Positions 49,936-60,103 of a stretch of DNA of 64,000 bases are shown here, piece by piece (the stretch's first letter is position 1; each line of letters starts with the position of its first letter). Below the pieces are notes generated by a model. That model searched no databases. It was given only the letters and a program-made list of their open reading frames with translations, and was not told where the DNA came from. A program made the translations under genes and the position numbers. This DNA comes from Oikopleura dioica (lineage: Eukaryota; Chordata; Appendicularia; Copelata; Oikopleuridae), in the NCBI GenBank assembly GCA_907165135.1, contig OU015570.1, forward strand, positions 2,445,525 to 2,509,524, in the 5' to 3' direction.

Positions 49936-51050
49936 TGGCGACCAGCGTTAGACACCCAATCGAACTTCTCGAAGCTTTCGAGGACAACACACTTCCTAAG
50001 ACGAAGATCACGATGAAAACGACAAAGAGACAATTAAAAAGCCTAGAGACAGACCTTCGAGCAAAAATGGAACGAATGAAACTGATTTTCGACACGTCAC
50101 TTAAACTTCACGACATTAAGGATAATACAAGCGAAAAAATAGCCCTGGAAGCAGAATTCAAGCGTACTCGACGAAATATCTGCCTAGCTCACCTCGAGTC
50201 AAATTTCCAGGAGCGCTACGAGGACGAATTCGACGACATCAAGGGCTCATCTGACTTCTTCGAGCTCCTACAACAAATCATTGGCAAAGAAAACACAGAG
50301 GAGGAAGCAAAAGAAGCCCGAAACAAATTGAACAAAGCCAGCCGTCGTGTTGATGAAGAAGAGACATTCTCACGGTTTCACACTCGACTTGAAAAACTTG
50401 CAACCACCGCAAGCAAAGGTAATGCGACCCTTCAGAAACATTTTTTGGAGGAAGCATTCAATGCGAATTTGACGCCAGAACTGCAACGATACCTTCTGGA
50501 CCAAGGAAAATCGACATGCAGCACCAATGACACAGCAAAATATCTCGACCAAATGAAGAAACACAAACGCCGAGTCGAGATCAAAGCCGTCTCCGCAGAC
50601 GACACAATGCTACGGGAACAAGTAACCGCTCTCACTCATCAATTTTCGACGCTGCCGACACGTGAATTTCTGATGGAATCCCTTCACTCTACCCTTTCGT
50701 CAATGATGGAGGAAAGAATGAGCTCATTCAGACGAGAGCTCACGGAAGTCAACAAAGTTCAGGCAAGTCTTCAGAAAAAACAGCCTGCGCCAGAGTCAAG
50801 AAACTCCTACGAACAACAACGAGCAATCAATACAGCTGCCCAATTCACTTCTAGAAGATACGACGACCCATTTCAGCCAAGACAACCGAGACAATTTGAA
50901 CGACGCCAGGATGGAGCGCCCCTGATCTGTTTCGCATGCGGAGTGAAAGGTCATACGAAGAAGAATTGCCGTGGCACCGTCATCTGTCATATCTGCAATG
51001 AAAGAGGCCATATCAAGGATATCGGCCCGCAAAGATCGTCAAAAAACTAA
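49935..51050 (+). CDS. Gag of element D
   Basis: 372 residues from ATG 49935. Long helical charged N-terminal part, a capsid-like middle (FSRFHTRLEKLATTASKG), a Gln/Arg-rich stretch, then a canonical CCHC knuckle CFACGVKGHTKKNC. A second begins CHICNERGHIKD but ends without its last cysteine. The frame closes at TAA 51048-51050 directly after the slippery site. Intact. Confidence 0.9.
   Translation: MATSVRHPIELLEAFEDNTLPKTKITMKTTKRQLKSLETDLRAKMERMKLIFDTSLKLHDIKDNTSEKIALEAEFKRTRRNICLAHLESNFQERYEDEFDDIKGSSDFFELLQQIIGKENTEEEAKEARNKLNKASRRVDEEETFSRFHTRLEKLATTASKGNATLQKHFLEEAFNANLTPELQRYLLDQGKSTCSTNDTAKYLDQMKKHKRRVEIKAVSADDTMLREQVTALTHQFSTLPTREFLMESLHSTLSSMMEERMSSFRRELTEVNKVQASLQKKQPAPESRNSYEQQRAINTAAQFTSRRYDDPFQPRQPRQFERRQDGAPLICFACGVKGHTKKNCRGTVICHICNERGHIKDIGPQRSSKN
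49936..49953 (+). promoter_or_regulatory. Primer-binding site of element D
   Basis: TGGCGACCAGCGTTAGAC begins exactly one base after the LTR end, with TGG matching a tRNA CCA end. The gag ATG is formed by the last base of the LTR plus the TG of this site, so the primer site is also the first gag codons. Confidence 0.7.
51041..51047 (+). promoter_or_regulatory. A-AAA-AAC slippery site for -1 frameshifting, gag to pol
   Basis: In gag register the sequence is TCA-AAA-AAC-TAA, giving the classic heptamer A AAA AAC next to the gag stop codon. A -1 slip enters the pol frame (…KKLRNGSYD), which is open from upstream of this point through protease. Confidence 0.8.
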
Positions 51051-52957
51051 GAAATGGATCTTATGACTCGTCACATAAGGTCCATGCCGCTGTCTCGTCT
51101 ATCGTCAGCCGAGTCGGCCCAAAATTTCTATCACCAGCAACAATTTACGGTCAGCACACTCGTTTTCAGATAGATACCGGCGCTCAGGTATCCTGTCTAC
51201 CCCGCTTTCTTATTCCGTCTCATCTTCAATCATCAATCGTCCCATCTCCGGTACAACTCCAGTCTTACAATGGAACCGAGATTCAAGTCTACGGGTGCAT
51301 CTCAACCAGTTTCAAAATCGGAAATATATCAATGGAAAAATGCATCTTTTACGTCGTAGGGGACTGCAGCCCGATTCTTGGAACTCAAGAACTCACAGAA
51401 AATGGAATTCTCATTGATCTACACAAAAGCGTTCTTCGACAAGACCAGACTGAAGAAAAACTTCAAATTTGCAAAAGTCCCGCTACAGGAATCAAAACAA
51501 TATCAAAAACAACGTTCTTCTCAACAACAGCGGTGTCTTCAGCCCCAATAACAATCATGCCAAAATCATCAACCTTCATCGACGTTGACCTCAAATCCTG
51601 TCCAACCAGCTATATTTGTTCTGTCCCAGAAAACGCCATCAATAAAAATATTGAAATCTACGATCAATGCGTCCAAATCGGAAGCCTTAAAAGCAAGACG
51701 AGAATACACATTGCAAACAAATCGGCAGTCCCAGTCTTCATAAACAAAAATGCTGCAATTTGTCAGATCAAAGAAGTGGAAATTAAAATACCAGACCCAG
51801 CAATCCAAGGAAAATTCAACGATATCATACGCGAACTAAGCATAGGAGACGTCTCACCAGAAATCCGACGGAAACTCGAAGAACTCATCATGAAGTACAC
51901 GGACGTTTTCGCAGTCGAGGACGAGAAACTCGGAACCACCGATGCCATGTCGTACAAGATCGATACGGGGGACGCCGCTCCCGTGGCTTCTCAAAGATAC
52001 AAAACTCCCTACTACCTAAGAAGAGAGCTCAGACGAATTATCGACGCATATCTTTCGTCCGGACTCCTTGAGCCCTGTTCAAGCCCGTGGGCAGCTCCTG
52101 TTCTTCTTGTCAAAAAACCAAACGGGAAATGGCGCCTTGTTTGTGATTATCGTAAGCTTAACGCTGTCACGATTGCGAATCAGTGCCCGCTGCCAGACAT
52201 TGACGGACTTATCGATCAAATGGCTGACTCAACTGTCTTCTCAACTGCGGATCTCGTCACTGGTTTTCACCAGATTCCATGCGACGAAGAGACCAAGCAG
52301 AAGGTTGCAATAACGACCGATTTCGGGCAGTTTACATGGTCGGCGATGCCGATGGGCGGGAAAAACGCCCCAGCAGTGTTTCAAATGATGATGGATAAAA
52401 TCTTCCAACACATACCAAGCAGCCAACTCGCCATCTACCTTGACGATCTTTGTCTGCATTCTCGGACGATGAAAGAAAATCTCGACGTTATTGAAAAGGT
52501 TCTCATGACTCTGAGAAAGAACAACTTGAAAATACGCGCGGCAAAGACGGAATTCCTCAAGAAGAGAATTAAATTTTGCGGGGCTATCATTGAAAATGGA
52601 TTCCGGTCGCCTAACCCAGAAAAGACGCTAGCGGTGCGCGAGCTAACACGACCTACGAACAAGAAAGAAGCGTCAAGTGTCTTTGGACTTCTCAACTACC
52701 ATCGAGCTTTCATTCCGCATTTTGCATCGAAAGCAGCACCAATCAACAAAGCCATGAGCAAAGGATTCAAATGGACAAAGGAAGCTGACGAAGCACTTAC
52801 CTTGCTCAAAAACGAAATTGGGAACTACGTTGACTCCTTGAAAATACCAAACCCAAACTCGGGTCGTTTTGCGATTGAAACTGATGCCAGCGAGTCCGGG
52901 ATTGGAGCAGTCTTGCTTTACCAAGAATCCGACAACGACAACGATTCTTTCCTGTAG
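51044..52957 (+). CDS. Pol part 1 of element D (protease, RT, RNase H start)
   Basis: Entered by -1 frameshift. Protease: FQIDTGAQVSCL near 51170. RT: KKPNGKWRLVCDYRKLN, FSTADLVTGFHQIP (motif A), SAMPMGGKNAPAVF (motif B), AIYLDDLCLHS (YLDD at about 52434-52445), KFCGAII. RNase H begins with AIETDASESGIGAVLLYQ. The frame ends at TAG 52955-52957; RNase H continues in another frame a single base away. Because the LTRs are identical, this lesion is either very new or an error in the sequence. Confidence 0.9.
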   Translation, partial: KLRNGSYDSSHKVHAAVSSIVSRVGPKFLSPATIYGQHTRFQIDTGAQVSCLPRFLIPSHLQSSIVPSPVQLQSYNGTEIQVYGCISTSFKIGNISMEKCIFYVVGDCSPILGTQELTENGILIDLHKSVLRQDQTEEKLQICKSPATGIKTISKTTFFSTTAVSSAPITIMPKSSTFIDVDLKSCPTSYICSVPENAINKNIEIYDQCVQIGSLKSKTRIHIANKSAVPVFINKNAAICQIKEVEIKIPDPAIQGKFNDIIRELSIGDVSPEIRRKLEELIMKYTDVFAVEDEKLGTTDAMSYKIDTGDAAPVASQRYKTPYYLRRELRRIIDAYLSSGLLEPCSSPWAAPVLLVKKPNGKWRLVCDYRKLNAVTIANQCPLPDIDGLIDQMADSTVFSTADLVTGFHQIPCDEETKQKVAITTDFGQFTWSAMPMGGKNAPAVFQMMMDKIFQHIPSSQLAIYLDDLCLHSRTMKENLDVIEKVLMTLRKNNLKIRAAKTEFLKKRIKFCGAIIENGFRSPNPEKTLAVRELTRPTNKKEASSVFGLLNYHRAFIPHFASKAAPINKAMSKGFKWTKEADEALTLLKNEIGNYVDSLKIPNPNSGRFAIETDASESGIGAVLLYQESDNDNDSFL

Positions 52958-55266
52958 CGTACCTCTCCCAAAAATTCGACGCTGCCCAGAAAAACTACAA
53001 TATCTGCGAGAAAGAGCTACTTGCAGGGAAGAGAGCAATGGAGAAATGGTCGCATTACCTTCTTGGTAGATCATTTATTTGGTTTACCGATAATTCTATT
53101 GTTAATTGGGCACACAGAATAATGAGCAGAAAACTCAAAATTGCGAAATGGCTCGCGGAAATAAGCGACTTCGATTTCCAAACTGTGATGAAGCCGTCAA
53201 ATGAAATGAAAGTATCCGACTGCCTGTCAAGGAATAACGAAACCGCCCAGAGTATCTCCATTAATGTGGTCAACCCAAGAGAACTGTTATTTCTCCAACA
53301 AGCTGATCCTATCCTCAGGGATATCTTTCATTTCCATCAGATTGACCGCTGGCCGAATCTCCCTACCGAAGAAGTTGCGAAGTTCCGACGATTCCGAGAC
53401 AAGATTGTCATCAGAGAAGATGGCCTCCTCGGCGTCAACGACAATGGACACAAAGTGATTCCCCCAGCCAGCCTCATTTCAGATATCCTTCGCGAATATC
53501 ACGAAAATGCTGGTCATCCAGGCATTGGCCAGACTCTCGACAGCATAGAAGCGAAGTATTTTCGACCGGAGATGAAGAAGGCAGTAACGGAACATATAAG
53601 ATCATGTCTGGGCTGCCAATTAATCAAACCTGTGAATAATCCTCTTAATGCACCACTTGGTTATGTGAAGCCCCCAACAAGACCCTTTCAACGATATTCG
53701 ATTGACCTGGTTGGACCACTTCCACTGACAGACAATTACAAGCGGTATATCTGCGTCAGCACTGACCTATTCAGCAAACGAACTAATGCGACGGCGCTCC
53801 GAACAAAGAACCCCGAAGAAGTATTGGAAGCTCTTCAACAAGAATGGCTAAGGAACCCAACTCTACCAGCAGAAATTCTCATGGATAACGGGGGCGAATT
53901 CAAAGCTGTTAAAGAATGGAGTGAAGAAAAAGGTCTCAAAGTCTCCCTTTCTCCTGCCTATCACCCTCAGACCAACGGGGAGTGTGAAAACCGAAATAGA
54001 ACAATCAAGTCAAGGCTCAAACTCGCCTGCCAAATGGACAACTGGGACTTACATCTTCCTTATGTTATCCACCAGATGAGTTCTGCAAAACATTCTGTCA
54101 CAAAAGCAACGCCGTTTGAAATAGAAACTGGATTCAGAGGAGAGAACGTTAACGACAATTTTCGACCGGAACCGGAGCGAAGAGAAGTCTGTTTCGAGAA
54201 TATTCAGAAGAAGATATTAGAAAACCATGAAAAACGACGGTCATCGGATGAAACGATTCACAATTTCAAAGAAGGTGATCTTGTTCTTTGCAAAAACACA
54301 GACCCGCTCGAGAAAATCTTTAAATGGACGGGGCCAATGAAGATAACAAAGGTTAAGAAGCAAGGCCTCAGCTTCATCCTGGAAAATCAGACCTCGGGCA
54401 GGGAACTAAGCCGACATATATCACATCTTAAACCTTTTGTGGAAAGACCGCGATCTCGAGACAGTCAAGACCGACCTACCGAACCCCCGACAGTAACGAA
54501 AACGAAACGAGACACTCGTAAAAGGACGTCATACTGCATCCAAACTCGTAGCCAGACGAAACCGAGCCCACGTCAACAAGAACTCAGCACAGCAAGCTCA
54601 GCCAGCCCAAATTCCTCAAACCGAGATCCCATCGAAGTAGTAAATGAAGATTTATCGACTCAAGAAGGCTCTTCTGAAACCAATCAACAAGCCCCGACGA
54701 CGCCAGATCCAGTCAATGAGACAATATTCTACGACGCCGAATCACCAGAGAACATGGATGGAAAAGAATCTATTCATAGCGGCTCGACAGAAGTAGCAGA
54801 ATTAACCGAAAATGTCTCAACCTCTGAGCCGCCCCGTAAACTCGTCTCACCGGTCGTTCAAAGATTAGCGAACCTCCACGAAAGAGCATTGGAGAAATTT
54901 ATCCGGGATTACAAATGCGGAATCAAAATTGGAACATGGGCATCACTTAAAAACTCAAAGGCGAAGAAATTGGAGAAGATTAATGAATGGATAAAGTCAA
55001 ATCACCCAGACTGGGAGAAGGACAGCGAAGGGTTTTATCTTATAAAACACAACGCCTTGATGCTTGAAAAAAAAACGTACCTGAGTGCCTTCACGATTGT
55101 CGAGATGGGCGTCCTTGCGAAGCATATGGGCCTCAATATAGAGACCGAGGGCAAATCGAAAGCCGAACTTACAGAAGAAATCACAGCGAAAGCAAGAGAA
55201 AAGTACCCGTTCCTCAAAACAACGTCAAGTGGAAACCTCATAATCGACCCCGCTCACTTCGTTTGA
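52958..55266 (+). CDS. Pol part 2 of element D (RNase H end, integrase, C-terminal extension)
   Basis: The frame starts within RNase H (YLSQKFDAAQKNYNICEKEL) and continues through WFTDNSIVNWAHR. Integrase: HHCC zinc domain (HENAGHPG ... SCLGCQ), catalytic Asp, Asp and Glu at YSIDLVGPL, LMDNGGEFK and YHPQTNGECENR, and a GPF/Y-like KWTGPMKI module. After that come about 100 Pro/Ser/Thr-rich residues and a folded-looking C-terminal domain of about 140 residues ending DPAHFV. Part of it (FTIVEMGVLAKHMGL ... KAELTEEI) resembles a SAP/HeH-type helix-extended-helix nucleic-acid-binding motif. Stop TGA at 55264-55266, 56 bp before the 3' LTR. Confidence 0.88.
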
Positions 55267-55321
55267 ATAAGTCAAGCCGCTCCGAATCTTCCATCTAAAG
55301 AACCCGCCGCCAAGTCACCGT

Positions 55322-55937
55322 TGACACGACTGGACAAGCCGACAAAATAAAATCTTTTCAAGCCAGCCACCATGTGAATACTTTGTAAAATTTTAGTAAT
55401 ATTTTACATATTTGTTACTCATTCGCCACGGATATTAGTTATCTCGACTTTTGTAAAATTTTAGTAATTTTTTACAAATATCTTACTTCTGCGCCACTTA
55501 GACACTCATAGAGATATTTGTAAAATTTTAGTAATATTTTACATATTTGTTACTCACTCGCCACGGACATACGTAACTTCGACTTTTGTAAAATTTAAGT
55601 AATATTTTACATATTTATCCTTCACTCGCCACTGACATAAGTTATTTCGACTTCTGTAAAATTTTAGTAATTTTTTACATATTTCTTACTTATTTTGATC
55701 TGACTTGTACAGAACCCTTTATTCTGCCCTATTTTAATGTGCGCTGACCCGATTACAGTTATCGACGTGACGAATCGACGATTGCAATCATAAACAACTG
55801 ATTTATTTCCCAACTCTGAAACACCTGACTGACTCTGACTCCCTTTATAAGCGATTTCCGCCCTGCCAAAAACATTCAAATTCAATAAAACCTCGATCGA
55901 CTTTAAATTTTTGTTCCAGTCTTGTCTAGTCATATCA
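55322..55937 (+). repeat. 3' LTR of element D
   Basis: Identical by eye to 49320-49935, with the same five-unit internal array. Followed by ATTGT. Confidence 0.92.
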
Positions 55938-56364
55938 ATTGTTGGAAAGCTTGATCACTTTTTTTTTTGTGAACTCTCTCAAACTAATTTTAACAAGGCA
56001 AAAATAGTCAAATCATCGAACGTTTGCTGCTCAGCGCTGAATCTCATTTCTTGAACTATCCTTCTGCAGTTTTTTTATTGCAAAAAATGTCGTTCTTACC
56101 AATTTATCTTGATTTTTTTTATCACGAAAAAATTTCTTCGACCCATTTCTCAGCAGGGTATCAGGACCAAAGATGCGCTTCCTGCTAAGAATTTCATTGC
56201 GCCCTCTTTTGACCATTTTTCGAATAAAAGAGCTGGAACTTCCATTACTAGTGGCACAAATGGAAGCTCCAGCTGTCGAAAATGACGAATGCTCGCATGG
56301 TGTCGCAGCGACACTGTCGCTTATTCGGGCTTTAGTTTTCGGGGCAATCATCAAAAATCATCGG

Positions 56365-56777
56365 TATGTAACGAATGTAACGACTTTGCTGACAATGTAA
56401 CGAAAACAGAGACATGTTGTTTTTAATCAGCTGATTCTAGAATTTTTTTCTAAAAAGCGATTTTTTGGAGCGTCATTTTTTACAAAAATTAAAGATGTCA
56501 AGAAGGGCAAAAATAGTACAGCAAAGCATAGAAATGGTACAGTTTTTTATGGAATTTTTGGACATCCAATTTTTGGACATTTTTGCTATTTTAAGGGGTT
56601 TTCTTGGGACACTTTTCAAAAATCTTTGTTTTTCATACCCGCTTTTAATGAGTAAAAATGATGATGAGATTAGAATAACAAAAAAAATCTCTAGAATTTT
56701 ACTCACAATTGTTACATTTGCAACGAGAAAAAGACGTGTTTTTGAATTATTGTTACTTTCGTTACATTCGTAACATA
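56365..56777. repeat. Inverted-repeat element with GTAACGAATGTAACG ends, MITE nested
   Basis: Left end TATGTAACGAATGTAACGA and right end, inverted, TATGTTACGAATGTAACGA. A TA-flanked CAGTTTTTTATGGAATTTTT fragment starts inside at 56540. Boundaries are approximate and no duplication was confirmed. Confidence 0.5.
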
Positions 56778-56879
56778 TTCAGTTATAAAGCAGAAGAATC
56801 TCTGGGGGGTCTCTCTAGTCCACTAGTACTCTATGAGTCCTAGTGGTTGGTGCTGCACTTGCTGTCGGTTTCTTCGGGT

Positions 56880-57631
56880 TCTGCTGGTGTCTGCTGGATA
56901 AAAGAGAGTCAAGTTGTTTATGTCGGTTTTATTCTACTGAATTATAAATTATAATTTATAATCAATGAACTAACAGCAAGGTGCACGCTTTATATAGTAC
57001 AGAAAAGGGAAAATAAGAACAGTCGAGAAGCTCCTTGATCGGGATAGATGAATCTTCAAGCTTCTAAGAACAGTGATGGAATATTCGAGTAGATTCTCCA
57101 AATGATGTCATCCTTCGTAATCGTGAGTCATAGTGAGTAAGGGTGTCCAGAATGTTCCAGGACCTTCATCCAATGAAGTCGATCCTTAGTCACTGATGAA
57201 TCAGGATGAGATCTCAAGCTTTGTGCTCACCATAGGTGGCGCAACTGAGCAACCACTAGAGGTCACTAGAGAGCTATTCCTGAGTGTCCACTAGGTGGGG
57301 CGCGAGAGCTGACGCTAGATGGGGCGCGAGAGCATGCACCATGTGGCGCTGTTTCAAGTGAGCATTAGCTCAGTTATGCTCTTGTAAGGTATATGAATGG
57401 ATGTACACTTATAGCAATGATGTCACCTGACGTCACCGGAAGTGAACCGGAAGTTACCGGAAGTAACCAGAAATGATCACAGGCATTTGCTACGGGCAAG
57501 AGCAATTCTTGCCTAGCATTTTCACTCAATTAGCGCCCTCCGGCGACCAAACACCGGGAAAGTCTCTGTTACTGAGAACAGGATACTGCTCTCTCCACTC
57601 AGACACTATTGTAAGGGATATTCTCCCTTAC
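56880..57631 (-). repeat. Putative solo LTR (minus strand)
   Basis: Read on the minus strand it begins TGTAAGGGAGAATATCCCTTACA (a 9-bp palindrome about a TATTC core), then has a CTATATAAAGCG TATA box near 56990 and GAATAAAACC near 56930. There is no adjoining internal region. The layout looks like an LTR, but without a second copy this is tentative. Confidence 0.35.
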
Positions 57632-57947
57632 ATCTCCTCCCCCTCATCGGAAAAAGAAAAAATTCTTATCGTTGACCTTTACTTTTACGTTCAGATTTTT
57701 CTGTACTTTCGATCTCTCACTTGAACTTTGACTAGCCGCTTTTATGTCGGGTTTTTCAGTTAGATTGCATTTTCTTGTCGTAAGTTTTTACAATTTTAAT
57801 TTGTAGCAGATCATGACTCTGACATATCATGTCGTTCTCAATTGCTCTATTTCAAAATCATTGACTTTGGGACTCAACAAATCGATTCCACTTAGGTTCC
57901 AAAATCTTAGACTCGCCTTAATACGGTATGAATCATCACGGTATGAT

Positions 57948-58068
57948 AATCTCTTAGCGTAGTGGTATCGCTCTGGGACTAGTAGCAGACGGCGCGAGGT
58001 CGAAGCCTGCTCATCTTCTTTTTTATCCAATCAGGCTGAACCGATTGTGAAATTTTAACAAAACTTTA
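57948..58068 (+). mobile_element. tRNA-derived SINE, copy 1
   Basis: CTTAGCGTAGTGGTATCGCT (A-box region), GGCGCGAGGTCGAAGCCTGC (B-box region), then a T-run and ATCCAATCAGGCTGAACCGA with TTGTGAAATTTTA. It matches 48485-48612 (opposite strand). The head shows Pol III box spacing like a tRNA, but the body and multiple copies show it is a SINE. Confidence 0.75.
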
Positions 58069-58685
58069 AATTTTGATCATTATTTCAGCATTCACCCCCT
58101 AGGTACCGTATACAGTCACTTAAAAGCGCTTGATATGCTCTTTTATTTGCTAGAAAATTACGAGGTAACCTTTTGGCACTTTTTTTCTACAGGCAAAAGT
58201 ATGTTTTGTCTGCCCTTGTCACGTGATTTTTGGGGTGAAAATGTGCTTTTTGGGTTTTCTTGTAATGAAATTAAATGATCCTTAGATGAAAACCAATCTT
58301 TTTGTATGGTTACAATATAGATACATCTACTTTCAAATTTGCCGATTTTCCCACTGTGCACCCCCTACGTATACTGTATATTTCAGAATTTCTGCTTTTG
58401 ACAAGCTTTAAATTCTACTTGCATTGTTAGTATTACGAATAAATTTTAATAATTAAATTGATTAATTATTTGGTATGGTTTTGTTTATTTCAGTAAAGCT
58501 TTCGGATGCTGAGATCCATCTTTAGTAATAGAATAAAGTGTAAAGAATACGAAAAGAAGTACAAATTTACCTTTGAGGGCTAGACTTTGAGAAAGAGTAG
58601 CGAACAGAAGTTCAAATGAAAGATTTCAAGGGAAATGAATTTGGTCTAGAGAATTTTTGAAAAAGTAAATGTTGAACTAGAGATT
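58069..58685. other. no recognised gene
   Basis: Two related short blocks (CACCCCCTAGGTACCGTATA at about 58095 and CACCCCCTACGTATACTGTA at about 58359) suggest a repeat, otherwise AT-rich. No coding signal. Confidence 0.35.
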
Positions 58686-58732
58686 TTTTGAAAATGATTA
58701 ATATATTCGGGCTTCGGATCATTTTCAAAAAG
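58686..58732. repeat. Hairpin at the 3' end of the Penelope-like element
   Basis: TTTTTGAAAATGAT and ATCATTTTCAAAAA form a 14-bp perfect stem around a TTCGGGCTTCGG loop region. It lies just after the last reading frame of the Penelope-like element. Confidence 0.6.
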
Positions 58733-58781
58733 TGCCCGACTATATTATTGTTATTGATTGGTGTTGACGTTGTCTGTTTAA

Positions 58782-59253
58782 CCCGTTAACAGGCGCGAGG
58801 CCCTCTCACGGCCTTTTCGCCTTTGAGCGCGATAAAAAGGCGTAGACTCAATTTTTTTATGAAAAATTTTTATATTTTTGAAAATTTCAATCGATTCTCT
58901 ATCTGTGTGTTTGATTCCGGAAAAGAATCGGCCTGAAATTCGGACAATGGGAGGCGAAAGAAAAACTTCAATCCTCGAAAAAAAGGGAAAGCGTAATACA
59001 ATTCGCTCCCTTTTCCCTTTTCTGAGTTTCAACGCCAAAAGTGACGTAACTTTGACCTCCGTTTTCAACCACTGAACGAATCAGAAAAACTTAAAAACAA
59101 CATTTAGAAGAAAGAGCAGACGCTTGTGAATCATCTCGTCTTCTTAGAAATGAATTTCCTCAGCCGTGTTTCTCGGAAAACGCCAAAATGTGCGAGGCCG
59201 TCTCAGGGCCTCGCGGCCGTTAACGCCTAATATTGACTGCCCAGTTAACGGGT
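58782..59253. mobile_element. 472-bp piggyBac-like MITE in the Penelope-like element
   Basis: TTAA duplications at 58778-58781 and 59254-59257. Ends CCCGTTAACAGG and, inverted, CCCGTTAACTGG. TTAA targets and CCC termini are the piggyBac signature. The interior repeats CGAGGCC...GGCC blocks. It interrupts the C-terminal reading frame of the Penelope-like element, which resumes in frame below 58777. Confidence 0.8.
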
Positions 59254-59257
59254 TAAG

Positions 59258-60103
59258 GATGGTTGGCAGAAATGGATATGATTCAATAAAAGTTCGTTTG
59301 AAATAATCGAAGACATTGCCTTTAAGAACAGTGAAATGAGATCGTAGGTACTGGAAACGTTGAGAAGGAGTTGGTATTGAACCAAAATTAGAAAGAAGAT
59401 TATTTTTGTAATTATTGCAATTAAAAATATGGACTCCGAATTCCGATTTTCGACTTTTTTGTCCATGTTCTGAAATACGAGTGTTCAATTGCCGCTTGGT
59501 GTGGCCGATATAGTTTTGAGAGCAATCGCATACGAAAGAGTATATGCACGCCTTTCGGTTTTCCTGGTCATTTTTAGGTTTAGTAAGGGGAGTTAATATT
59601 GAACTCAATCTGATGCATCGCCAACTAATTGTTAATTTGAATCGCGGGAGATGAGTTTGGAAGATTTTAAGTATGTTTTTGTGTATTGTATTACATCTCT
59701 CAGAAGTAAAATCTAGCGATAAAAATAAGGAGGAATCAAAATCATTATCTTTTGTTTTATTGGAGTTGTTTTTAAATTTATCAATTTCATTTTTTTTAAA
59801 TTGTTTTGGGAAATTATTTTTGATTAATTTTGATTTCAGTTTAGAAAGACCTTTGTTTTCATCATGTTGATTTGTGCATGCGTTTCTAATTCTATTGCAT
59901 AATCCTTAAATTGTGTTATGTTTATGAGCTGTAGGGGCTATGGAAGTTTTGTAATTCATTGTAACGGAACTTTTAGACTTTTTCTCGAAATGTTCCATTT
60001 CTAATTGGTTAGTTTTACTTGAAAATATAATTGTAGTGTCCAGAAAATTAATAGATTTATTTGTTGAATGTTCAATTTTATATTTCAAATTTTTGTCGGC
60101 TGA
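59258..60103 (-). pseudogene. Penelope-like element, RT tail and GIY-YIG endonuclease
   Basis: On the minus strand, from 60103 downward: the RT thumb side (KSINFLDTTIIF near 60050), a Lys/Asn-rich linker and the endonuclease domain KACIYSFVCDCSQNYIGHTK followed by RQLNTRISEH (GIY-YIG family: Tyr, YIG, Arg and Glu/His landmarks) near 59420-59550. The frame is open apart from one TAA at 59906-59908. GIY-YIG plus RT on one polypeptide is diagnostic of Penelope-like elements. The frame runs into a MITE at 59253. Confidence 0.85.

Larger units (their letters stand above)
49320..55937 (+). mobile_element. Full-length gypsy element D (6.6 kb)
   Basis: Two 616-bp LTRs, identical by eye (49320-49935 and 55322-55937), begin TGACACGACTGG and end GTCATATCA. 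They are flanked by the 5-bp duplication ATTGT (49315-49319, 55938-55942). Inside are a primer-binding site, Gag with zinc knuckles, a -1 slippery site, and Pol with PR, RT, RNase H and IN. No env. Identical LTRs imply very recent insertion. Confidence 0.93.

Noticed and set aside
56880-57631. Protein-coding gene near 57.5 kb
   Set aside because: The only ORF (57473-57724) is short, lacks motifs and overlaps a region that looks like an LTR.
57948-58068. tRNA pseudogene rather than SINE
   Set aside because: A second copy on the opposite strand at 48.5 kb shares the non-tRNA body, which indicates a SINE family.
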